From: SIG575 sp045595725 | Lineage (GTDB): Bacteria; Bacillota; Clostridia; Oscillospirales; Acutalibacteraceae | Reading direction: 5' to 3' | NCBI GenBank assembly: GCA_045595725.1 | Contig: JAZOAY010000046.1 | Coordinates: forward strand, 1-20,255 | DNA: 20,255 nucleotides | Shown: positions 7,247-13,848 of the stretch, piece after piece | Layout of the letters: every line of letters starts with the position of its first letter | Numbering within the stretch: position 1 is the first letter of the stretch | Made by a program: the position numbers and the translations under genes | The notes under the pieces: model-generated | What the model saw: the letters and a program-made list of their open reading frames with translations, nothing else | Databases searched by the model: none | What the model was told of the DNA's origin: nothing

Positions 7247-8402
7247 ATTTAAAAGCAAAAAGACACTTATAATTATAATTGTTGCCGTACTTATATTTAT
7301 TGGTGCTATAGCTTCTCCTTCATCGGAAGATACGGAAGAAACAACTAAGCCTGCCTTTGGAAGTTTTGAAGAGGATACAACAGAAATATCTGAAGAAAAT
7401 ACAACTAAAAAAAGTTTTCTTCAGGACATTTTAAATAATGAAAGTAAAACAAAACAAGATTCTGAAACTACTAAAAAATATCCATCTTCCGTTTCTGCTA
7501 CAAAGACAAATCAGACAATTGAAAAAGTAAACAGCATTTCATCTTCTTCATTGCCTGTTTATAAAAACAGTCCTTATGTTATTGTAAACAATAATGAACC
7601 CTCTTTTACATCATCTCAGAAATCAGGCAAAAAGTCTTTTGAAACTTATGCTGACCTTGACTATCTGGGCAGATGCGGTGTGGCTTTTGCATGTATCGGG
7701 GAAGATATTATGCCCACAGGAGAAAGAGGAGAAATCGGACAAATTAAGCCTACGGGATGGAAAACTGCAAAGTATGATTTTGTTGACGGAAAATATCTTT
7801 ACAACAGATGTCACCTTATCGGCTGGCAGTTAACAGGTGAAAACGCAAACAACAAAAATCTTATCACAGGCACACGTTACATGAACGTTCAGGGTATGCT
7901 CCCCTTTGAAAACATGGTTGACGACTATATTGAAGAAACAGGAAACCATGTGCTTTACAGAGTTACGCCCTTTTTCAAAGGAAACGAACTTGTTGCGCGC
8001 GGTGTTCAGATTGAGGCATATTCGGTTGAAGACGACGGTGACGGCATCTGCTTCAATGTTTACTGTTTCAACGTTCAGCCGGGTGTTAAAATCAATTACA
8101 CGACAGGCGCAAGTGCACTTGACGGCAAAGAAATAACAACCAAGAAACCTGTCACCACGAAAAAAATCACAACCACAAAAGTTATCACAACAAAGAAACC
8201 GACTACAACAGCAAAACCGTCTCTTCCCTCATCGGCTACAGAAAACGCAAGTTACGTTGTGAATACAAATTCATTCAAATTCCATTTACCCTCATGTTCA
8301 TCTACCGATGATATTTCAGCAGAAAACAGATGGGAAACCAAAGATTCCCGCGACTCCCTCGTAGCAAAAGGATATTCACCCTGCGGAAAATGTAAACCAT
8401 AA
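7230..8402 (+). CDS. membrane-anchored DNA/RNA non-specific endonuclease
   Basis: A 390-residue surface nuclease. A Lys-rich start and one hydrophobic helix (about 11-29) form an uncleaved anchor or signal peptide. A Ser/Thr/Glu-rich low-complexity spacer follows (30-110). The nuclease domain (about 115-290) is of the Endonuclea_NS_2/EndA type. Its core reads YNRCHLIGWQLTGENANNKN, with the catalytic His195 of the beta-beta-alpha-metal fold and metal-ligand Asn candidates at 209 and 219. A Lys/Thr repeat linker (about 300-330) precedes a C-terminal module with H352-x3-C356 and C385-x2-C388, a probable zinc site. ATG 7230 has GGGAG only 4 bases upstream and ATG 7236 has it 10 bases upstream; either could be used. 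The likely role is degradation of extracellular nucleic acids. A terminator follows. Confidence 0.88.
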   Translation: MLMKIKFKSKKTLIIIIVAVLIFIGAIASPSSEDTEETTKPAFGSFEEDTTEISEENTTKKSFLQDILNNESKTKQDSETTKKYPSSVSATKTNQTIEKVNSISSSSLPVYKNSPYVIVNNNEPSFTSSQKSGKKSFETYADLDYLGRCGVAFACIGEDIMPTGERGEIGQIKPTGWKTAKYDFVDGKYLYNRCHLIGWQLTGENANNKNLITGTRYMNVQGMLPFENMVDDYIEETGNHVLYRVTPFFKGNELVARGVQIEAYSVEDDGDGICFNVYCFNVQPGVKINYTTGASALDGKEITTKKPVTTKKITTTKVITTKKPTTTAKPSLPSSATENASYVVNTNSFKFHLPSCSSTDDISAENRWETKDSRDSLVAKGYSPCGKCKP

Positions 8403-8410
8403 TTTACGAC

Positions 8411-8458
8411 AAAAAAAGCATCAGAAGTTTTAATCTTAAGCTTCTGATGCTTTTTATT
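8411..8458. terminator. bidirectional rho-independent terminator
   Basis: A perfect 15-bp stem (8413-8427 with 8441-8455, core GCATCAGAAG/CTTCTGATGC) is flanked by A7 on one side and T5 on the other. It therefore has a U tract in both directions. It ends the nuclease operon (+) and the convergent GH2 gene (-). Confidence 0.9.
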
Positions 8459-8466
8459 CTTCTTCC

Positions 8467-10704
8467 TTATTCAGGTTTTTTGATTTTGTTAAGCTGTGCA
8501 TTCATGCCGAGAAGTTGTTCTTTTGTAAGATTGATACCCATTGTACCTATCATACCCGCAAGACGAATCATTGTAAATCCGCCCATCATCTGCATAAGTG
8601 CATCATTCATTTCAAAACCGCCTGCAACTGTATCTCCTTCTTTAGGAAGCATCTGTGCCATAATTCCGCCGAAAAGCTGCATACCTTCAGGAGTTGCCAT
8701 AATATCGCTGAGTTTATCATTGAGTGAAAGATATCCCTCAACCTCTGTAATGTCAAACCAGTTGAGAATTGCACTTTTTTCCTTAAGTCTGTATTCTTCA
8801 TTGAAAACTTCCACTTTACGGATTTTGCCTGAATCTTTCAGGTCTCCTGATACTGCCAGAAGTTCTGTTTCACCAACATTGGGAACATCAAAATAGAAAA
8901 AGTGGTCGGGTGCAATTTTTTTGCCAAGACTTTTACCGTTTGCAAAAAGTTCAACTTCAGCCTGATTTGAATAAACCGTCACTTTTGTCACATCTTCCAC
9001 TCGGTCAATATATCTCTTGCCGCAAAGATGAACGAAAGGTTCATCTGACAACCATGCTTTATAAGCATAGAAAGAGTCTTTCTTGTATTTTCTGTCAAAG
9101 GTTACAAGACCCTTGTGATTCTGGCCGTTTTCTCCGCCCTCAGAACGTGCATCAGCACCAAAATCAAACATATTCCACACATGAGTTGCCCACATATATT
9201 TTCTCGAGAAAAACTGTTTAATGAGTTCCTCATGGTAATATGCCTGATATTCTTCCGTGTAATCGCCCTGAACAGGCTTTGAGGTGTGCCAATTAAGTGC
9301 TTCACATCCGTATTCCGAACAACCGATAGGAATATCGGGCCAACGTTTGTGGAAATTATCAAACCACGGACCGTTCATGGTGGTGTCACCACCGTACCAA
9401 CCGAAATAGTGGTTGTAAGAAACAAGGTCAGGAATCTGAATATACGGACTTTCAATACTGCATGGTGAAACCGCAGCAATTGTTGTAAGTCTTGTTTTAT
9501 CCATTTCATGACACAAATCGTTGAGAATATTGTGGTTTTCAAGCAAATCCGGGTCATCGTCACCTTTCATTGTAATCTCATTTGAAAGTCCCCAGACAAC
9601 AATTGAGGGATGGTTATAGTTCTGAGTAATAAGCTCCTTCATCTGAGAAATTGTGTTTGCTCTTCCTCCGGGCATATGCTGTGAAATATATGGAATTTCA
9701 GCCCAGATTACAAGACCGTTTTTATCGCACAAATCATAGAAATATTGGTCATGCTGATAATGTGCAAGACGGATTGTTGTTGCACCAACTTCCATAATAA
9801 GTTCAATATCTTCTTCATGATGTTCAGGAAGAAGTGCATTTCCCACACCCCATCTGTCCTGATGACGTGATACGCCTCTGAGAGGATATTCTTCTCCGTT
9901 GAGAATAAAGCCGTTTTCCGGGTCTACCTTAAATGTACGGCAACCGAATGTTGTGGAAATATTATCAATTACGTTTCCGTCTTCTACAAGCTCAGCCGTC
10001 AATGTGTAAAGATACGGGTCACGTCTGCCGTGCCACAGATGAACGTTTTCGATATCAAGTGACACTTTAGTATCTTTTGTTTCTGACTTTGCAATTTCCT
10101 TGCCGTCTGCATCAGAAATAATATAACGTAATACGTGGTTTTCTTTTGCATTTGTCAGGAACACTTCTGCATTAACCTTTGCATTTTTACCCTCAATTTC
10201 AGGTGTCACCATAACTCCGGGACCGCCGTAGTAATCAAGGTCAAAGTGAGAATTATTTACGCAGATAAGGTTTACATCCCTGTAAAGTCCGCCGTAGAAA
10301 GTAAAATCCGCAACCTGAGGATAAACCTCCTGAGAGGGTGAATTATCAACTGCAATAACAACAATATTATCTCTCTGAAGTTCTTCCGTAATGTCAACTC
10401 TCCATGTGGAATAACCGCCGTCATGGTGGGCAAGATTTTTGCCGTTCACATAAACATCCGCTGATGAATTTGCACCTTTGATTTCAAGATAATATCTGTC
10501 TGCTTCAGGCAAATCCATTTTGTCAAAAGTTTTCGCATAAAGACATGTACCGCGGAAATAATCGTTACCGCCGTCCTGTCCGTCAATGGCATTCCATGAA
10601 TGAGGAAGATTTACCCAATACCAATGTGCAGGTATTGACTCAGGAATTTCACATTTTTCTTTTGTAAAAGCCCACTTTGAATTAAAATTCAAGATTTTTC
10701 TCAT
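8467..10704 (-). CDS. GH2 beta-galactosidase-like glycoside hydrolase
   Basis: A 745-residue cytosolic GH2 enzyme with no signal peptide. In order it has a sugar-binding jelly-roll domain (1-155: VNLPHSWNAIDGQDGG, YRGxx-like YFRGTCLYAKTF, DVYVNGK, FTFYGGLYRDV), an Ig-like domain (about 160-265), and the TIM barrel (about 270-565). The barrel has HQDRWG, IRLAHYQHD, the acid/base Glu376 in VVWGLSNE and the nucleophile Glu464 in CSEYGCE. A DUF4982-like beta domain follows to about 640. Residues 646-745 are an extra helical, Met-rich tail. Retaining cleavage of beta-galactosides is the best guess; other beta-glycosidase specificities exist in GH2. AAGGAG (10713-10718) precedes the ATG. It follows the GPH symporter gene by 65 bases, which suggests that transporter imports its substrate. 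Confidence 0.9.
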   Translation of the reverse strand: MRKILNFNSKWAFTKEKCEIPESIPAHWYWVNLPHSWNAIDGQDGGNDYFRGTCLYAKTFDKMDLPEADRYYLEIKGANSSADVYVNGKNLAHHDGGYSTWRVDITEELQRDNIVVIAVDNSPSQEVYPQVADFTFYGGLYRDVNLICVNNSHFDLDYYGGPGVMVTPEIEGKNAKVNAEVFLTNAKENHVLRYIISDADGKEIAKSETKDTKVSLDIENVHLWHGRRDPYLYTLTAELVEDGNVIDNISTTFGCRTFKVDPENGFILNGEEYPLRGVSRHQDRWGVGNALLPEHHEEDIELIMEVGATTIRLAHYQHDQYFYDLCDKNGLVIWAEIPYISQHMPGGRANTISQMKELITQNYNHPSIVVWGLSNEITMKGDDDPDLLENHNILNDLCHEMDKTRLTTIAAVSPCSIESPYIQIPDLVSYNHYFGWYGGDTTMNGPWFDNFHKRWPDIPIGCSEYGCEALNWHTSKPVQGDYTEEYQAYYHEELIKQFFSRKYMWATHVWNMFDFGADARSEGGENGQNHKGLVTFDRKYKKDSFYAYKAWLSDEPFVHLCGKRYIDRVEDVTKVTVYSNQAEVELFANGKSLGKKIAPDHFFYFDVPNVGETELLAVSGDLKDSGKIRKVEVFNEEYRLKEKSAILNWFDITEVEGYLSLNDKLSDIMATPEGMQLFGGIMAQMLPKEGDTVAGGFEMNDALMQMMGGFTMIRLAGMIGTMGINLTKEQLLGMNAQLNKIKKPE

Positions 10705-10728
10705 TAAAAATTCTCCTTATGCCTGATT

Positions 10729-10758
10729 AAAACAACCGGCAGAATCACCGGTTGTTTT
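10729..10758 (-). terminator. intercistronic hairpin between symporter and GH2 genes
   Basis: An 11-bp perfect stem (AAAACAACCGG/CCGGTTGTTTT, 10729-10739 and 10748-10758) has an 8-base loop. On the minus strand it is followed by only TTTT within the stem and then AATCAGG, so it would be a leaky terminator or an mRNA-stabilising hairpin. The GH2 ribosome binding site lies about 10 bases beyond it. Confidence 0.6.
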
Positions 10759-10769
10759 GTATATTATAA

Positions 10770-12293
10770 TTATTTTACAGCAGAACGTCTTTCTTCAAGT
10801 TCAGCATTCATTCTTTCAAGTGTCTTTTTATCCAGATTATAAATAAGTGCAACACCGATAAACTGAACAACTGCACTGAAGAGGTAAAGACCTGCTACAA
10901 GCCAACACATATTGTGGGAAGTTTCAAGACTTTGTCCGATTGTGCCGAGTTTTGACTGATAACCGAGAACGCCCATAATTGCAAGAACAATTGACGGTCC
11001 GATACCCTGTGCAAGTTTACGGAAGAATGAGTGGAGTGAATATACTGTGCCTTCTTCACGTGTTCCGAATTTCCATTCGTTATAATCAATGGCATCAGCC
11101 ATCATTGCCCATGAAACGCAAGTGTAAACACCCATACCGATACCAAAAAGAACAAGACCTGCAAGATAAACGATAAGGGCTGTATCCCTGTTTTCCACCA
11201 TGGGGAATATCATCATTATAATACCGCCCACAACAGAAACAAGCGTACCTGCTACAGATGCTTCTTTTTTGCCGAATTTATTAACAAGCTTCTTGATGAA
11301 AGGAAGGAACAATACCATGGGGAGGAAACCAATCATCTGAACGATACCTGACATTGAAGCTTTGTTGAAATAAGTTGCAAACATAATTGTATTTGCAGTT
11401 GTTGCTGACTGCATGCCGAGGAACATACCCATAGCAGCAACTGTAGCACCGACTGCAGGACGGTTTTTCATAAAATTAACAAATGCTTTGACTATGTTAA
11501 ACTTCTGAGAATCGTTTGTTTTCACAGAGTTTTCATCAGCACGTACAGTAATTGTCTTAATCATTACCATAAAGGCGATAAAGCCGAGAACGCCCATAAT
11601 AAGTGCCGCCCAGAAAACACGTTCTCCAAGAAGAGTTTCAAACTGTTCACCTGTAAGGGGATCAAGAACAGGGTCGCCCATTTTATATGCTTCACCTGTA
11701 AGAGGATTTGTGTGATAGTCACCTGTTCCGTCATAAGTAACTTTCTGCCAGATAATCATAGGAAGAATAACCATGGGAACAATATTACCGAACATTGAAC
11801 CGATTGAACGCCATGTTGAAAGCTGAGCACGCTCACCGCTGTCCTCGGTAATAAGAGAAAGCATCGAACCATAGGGCACATTTGCTATTGTGTAGCAAGC
11901 ATCCCATATAATATAGCCGAGAATAAACAGAATTGCTTTAACAACAACGCTTGCATTGGGGAAAGGAAGGAAAACTGCTGCACCTGCAACTAAAAGACCG
12001 CAGGCACCAATAAAAATATAGGTTTTGAATTTACCCATTTTGTAGTTTCTCTTGTCATTGTCAATGAAACTACCGATAAGAGGGTCATTGACTGCGTCCC
12101 AGATCTGAACTATCAGCAACAATGCAGACAGAAGACCTGTTTCCATCATCATATAAACCAACCAGAAAGTCTGAACCGTGCCCTTAAGAGCAAAGCTCAT
12201 ATTACATCCGAAGTCACCTAATGCATAGGCGACCTTGTCGCGCATACCGAACTTGCGGTATCCCTTTGCGTCCAATTGCACTTCTTTTTTCAT
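10770..12293 (-). CDS. GPH-family sugar:cation symporter (MFS)
   Basis: A 507-residue membrane protein with about 12 hydrophobic helices, of the glycoside-pentoside-hexuronide symporter (MelB-like) family. It imports sugars or glycosides with H+ or Na+. Diagnostic features are WDAVNDPLIGSFIDN (65-79, with cation-site Asp66 and Asp70 candidates), then YKMGKFKTYI, ANVPYGSM (137-144) and the ADAIDYNEWKFGTREEG segment late in the protein. An unusual 44-residue polar loop (182-225), probably extracellular between helices 5 and 6, holds two copies of a PLTGE motif. The start has GAGGAG 9 bases upstream. A strong promoter and an 8-bp-arm palindrome lie upstream. GH2 follows on the same strand, so a beta-galactoside or related glycoside is the likely cargo. 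Confidence 0.9.
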   Translation of the reverse strand: MKKEVQLDAKGYRKFGMRDKVAYALGDFGCNMSFALKGTVQTFWLVYMMMETGLLSALLLIVQIWDAVNDPLIGSFIDNDKRNYKMGKFKTYIFIGACGLLVAGAAVFLPFPNASVVVKAILFILGYIIWDACYTIANVPYGSMLSLITEDSGERAQLSTWRSIGSMFGNIVPMVILPMIIWQKVTYDGTGDYHTNPLTGEAYKMGDPVLDPLTGEQFETLLGERVFWAALIMGVLGFIAFMVMIKTITVRADENSVKTNDSQKFNIVKAFVNFMKNRPAVGATVAAMGMFLGMQSATTANTIMFATYFNKASMSGIVQMIGFLPMVLFLPFIKKLVNKFGKKEASVAGTLVSVVGGIIMMIFPMVENRDTALIVYLAGLVLFGIGMGVYTCVSWAMMADAIDYNEWKFGTREEGTVYSLHSFFRKLAQGIGPSIVLAIMGVLGYQSKLGTIGQSLETSHNMCWLVAGLYLFSAVVQFIGVALIYNLDKKTLERMNAELEERRSAVK

Positions 12294-12313
12294 AAATTAT
12301 CTCCTCTCTTTTA

Positions 12314-12335
12314 CTTTGTTATTGTATTAACAAAG
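12314..12335 (-). promoter_or_regulatory. palindromic operator candidate for the symporter gene
   Basis: CTTTGTTA (12314-12321) and TAACAAAG (12328-12335) are perfect 8-bp arms around a 6-base centre, a 22-base dyad. It lies just downstream of the predicted transcription start, where a repressor could block initiation or elongation. A 5' leader hairpin is the alternative. No regulator gene lies beside it. Confidence 0.5.
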
Positions 12336-12347
12336 CTATACAACTGT

Positions 12348-12377
12348 ATTTTATCACAAGTTATTGTGCAATGTCAA
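12348..12377 (-). promoter_or_regulatory. promoter of the symporter-GH2 unit
   Basis: On the minus strand TTGACA (12377-12372), an 18-base spacer and TAAAAT (12353-12348), preceded by TGA as in an extended -10. The transcription start would be near 12341, giving a leader of about 48 bases. Confidence 0.7.
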
Positions 12378-12430
12378 CTAAAATTCATAAATTAAAATCG
12401 TAAAAATTGGAAATTTTCACCCCAAAAATT

Positions 12431-12466
12431 AAAAAAATCGGAACTCCTGAGATTTTCCGATTTTTT
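12431..12466 (-). terminator. rho-independent terminator of the EEP-flavin reductase operon
   Basis: A 12-bp stem (AAAAAATCGGAA, 12432-12443, with TTCCGATTTTTT, 12455-12466) has an 11-base loop. On the minus strand it ends in a run of seven Ts. The plus strand also has a T tract, but no + gene reads into it. Confidence 0.85.
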
Positions 12467-12472
12467 ATTTCT

Positions 12473-13033
12473 TTATTTTATTTTCAACCCGTCAGAAAAT
12501 GCCTTTCCCACAGTTTCACCGAGAGTAATATACGTATTTCCCACAGGGTCAAAAGTTATGGGATTTAATTTTTTAACATCAATTTTTCCGTTTTCATCAA
12601 GAATTTTTTCATCAGCTGAAACGTTTATTATCTCCCCCACCATACGGCATGATTTTTCATCGAAACTTAGCATTTTACATTCAAGTGCCATGGGAAGTTC
12701 TTCAATAAGAGGAGCATTGACAAATTCACTTTTTAGTTCATGAAAACCTGCTTTTGCAAATTTATCGGGAACCTTGTTTGCAGAAACAACGCCGACATAA
12801 TCACACTCCTTCACGTAGTCAGCAGTTGCAATGCTGACAGTAAAGAACCCTGTTTTCAGAATGTTTTTTACTGTTTTGTGGTCAGGGCTGAGACAAATTG
12901 ATACTTCATTTTCTTCGCTGATGCCACCCCATGCGGCATTCATTGCGTCCGGAATTCCGTTTTCATCGTAAGAGCCTACAATAAACACGGGCATAGGATA
13001 AACCATTGGTTTTGAACCGAAATTTTTTCTCAT
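12473..13033 (-). CDS. flavin reductase-like domain protein
   Basis: A 186-residue cytosolic protein of the flavin reductase-like, FMN-binding split-barrel family. It opens MRKNFGSKPMVYPMPVFIVG, has PDAMNAAWGGISEENEVSICL (about 28-48), TVKNILKTGFFTVSIAT, YVGVVSANKVPDKFAKAG, and the C-terminal DPVGNTYITLGETVGKAF. These are standard in clostridial members, which bind FMN and are usually annotated as flavin or ferric reductases or flavoredoxins without a proven partner. Length is normal. Its ATG overlaps the stop of the upstream EEP gene by 4 bases (ATGA), so the two are co-translated. The functional link with the EEP protein is not obvious. Confidence 0.88.
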   Translation of the reverse strand: MRKNFGSKPMVYPMPVFIVGSYDENGIPDAMNAAWGGISEENEVSICLSPDHKTVKNILKTGFFTVSIATADYVKECDYVGVVSANKVPDKFAKAGFHELKSEFVNAPLIEELPMALECKMLSFDEKSCRMVGEIINVSADEKILDENGKIDVKKLNPITFDPVGNTYITLGETVGKAFSDGLKIK

Positions 13034-13731
13034 AGGATAACCTCCGTTATAATTGGTAAGTGGTCTGAAACCACTTCGTTTATTACTTTTGTATTTTTAC
13101 ATTCAAGACCTCTGTAAAAAATGTAGTCAATTTTTATTTCAGGTACATCTGACGGAAAAGTTTTCACAACTTCTTTTTCAAGGGTATCTGTAAATCTTTC
13201 ATATAAAGGTTTCAGAGTTTCTTCATCGGGACAAGCATTGAAGTCCCCCATTAAAACTATGGGAAGATCTGTACTGTCTGCAATTTCGCAAATTGTCTTT
13301 ACCGCATTTTTTCTTTCAGATATGCCAAGTCCCATGTGAGTTACAAGGAAAATCATATCTTTCCCCTTTTCTTCGACAACAGCTTTTATTACACATCTTG
13401 TCTCGTAATTCACTTTTTCATCTTTTGTTACAGGGTCGGGAATTTTAATTGTTTCTACAGATTTAAAAGGCTTTTTACTGAGAACTGCATTTCCGTAAGG
13501 AGCAAGACCTTTCACTCTGATTGCTTCGCCGAAATAACCGTTCATACCTGTTTTTTGAGAAAGCTTCTCAGTCTGATTTGTATAACCTATGAGAAAACCT
13601 CTGCCCCTTACTTCATTAAGTCCGCAGAAATCAGGGGCCAGCTCTTTGATTTTTTCTGCAAACAAATCGAAATTAATTTTCTTCTTTTTATAATCAAGGC
13701 AATGCTGAATGTTAAATGTCATTACTTTCAT
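13030..13731 (-). CDS. endonuclease/exonuclease/phosphatase (EEP) family protein
   Basis: A 233-residue protein of the EEP (exonuclease III/DNase I/inositol phosphatase) superfamily, a Mg-dependent phosphodiesterase or phosphatase. The active-site set is complete: N7 (MTFNIQH), E40 (GLNEV), H132 (FLVTHMG), D163 and N165 (LMGDFNACPD), D202 (IDYIF), and D223-H224 (VSDHLPI). It lacks a signal peptide and DNA-repair-specific elements, so the substrate is open. The start at 13731 was chosen over an open frame reaching 13878 because AGAGGTGA sits immediately upstream, the EEP motif starts at residue 1, and the promoter lies inside the longer frame. It is the first gene of a two-gene operon with the flavin reductase-like protein. 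Confidence 0.88.
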   Translation of the reverse strand: MKVMTFNIQHCLDYKKKKINFDLFAEKIKELAPDFCGLNEVRGRGFLIGYTNQTEKLSQKTGMNGYFGEAIRVKGLAPYGNAVLSKKPFKSVETIKIPDPVTKDEKVNYETRCVIKAVVEEKGKDMIFLVTHMGLGISERKNAVKTICEIADSTDLPIVLMGDFNACPDEETLKPLYERFTDTLEKEVVKTFPSDVPEIKIDYIFYRGLECKNTKVINEVVSDHLPIITEVIL

Positions 13732-13750
13732 CTTCTCACCTCTTGAATTG

Positions 13751-13779
13751 ATTATATCATCATAATTTTCACATTTCAA
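13751..13779 (-). promoter_or_regulatory. promoter of the EEP-flavin reductase operon
   Basis: On the minus strand TTGAAA (13779-13774), a 17-base spacer and TATAAT (13756-13751). This is near-consensus. Transcription would start about 12 bases before the ATG at 13731, at the edge of the ribosome binding site. Confidence 0.75.
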
Positions 13780-13792
13780 GACTTTCTCTTGA
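13776..13792. promoter_or_regulatory. dyad spanning the two divergent -35 boxes
   Basis: TCAAGA and TCTTGA form a perfect 6-bp-arm inverted repeat with a 5-base centre that includes most of both -35 elements. It may simply result from two facing TTGA boxes, or it may be a shared operator. Confidence 0.35.
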
Positions 13793-13818
13793 CTGAAAGG
13801 AAAACAATGGTATATAAT
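13789..13818 (+). promoter_or_regulatory. promoter of the GH3 gene
   Basis: TTGACT (13789-13794), an 18-base spacer and TATAAT (13813-13818). The GGAGG ribosome binding site is at 13837-13841 and the ATG at 13849. Confidence 0.8.
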
Positions 13819-13848
13819 TAGTTTAAACTTAATGACGGAGGTCATAAT

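Noticed and set aside
8130..8220. ACAACCAAGAAA-like repeats that resemble a short tandem array
   Set aside because: They encode the Lys/Thr linker of the nuclease in frame; they are irregular and have no spacers, so they are not CRISPR or an intergenic repeat.
8447..8896. 149-codon open frame on the + strand at the GH2 3' end
   Set aside because: It is antisense to the GH2 coding sequence, begins inside the bidirectional terminator, lacks a proper ribosome binding site and its Ser/Ile/Pro-rich product looks like a reverse-frame artefact.
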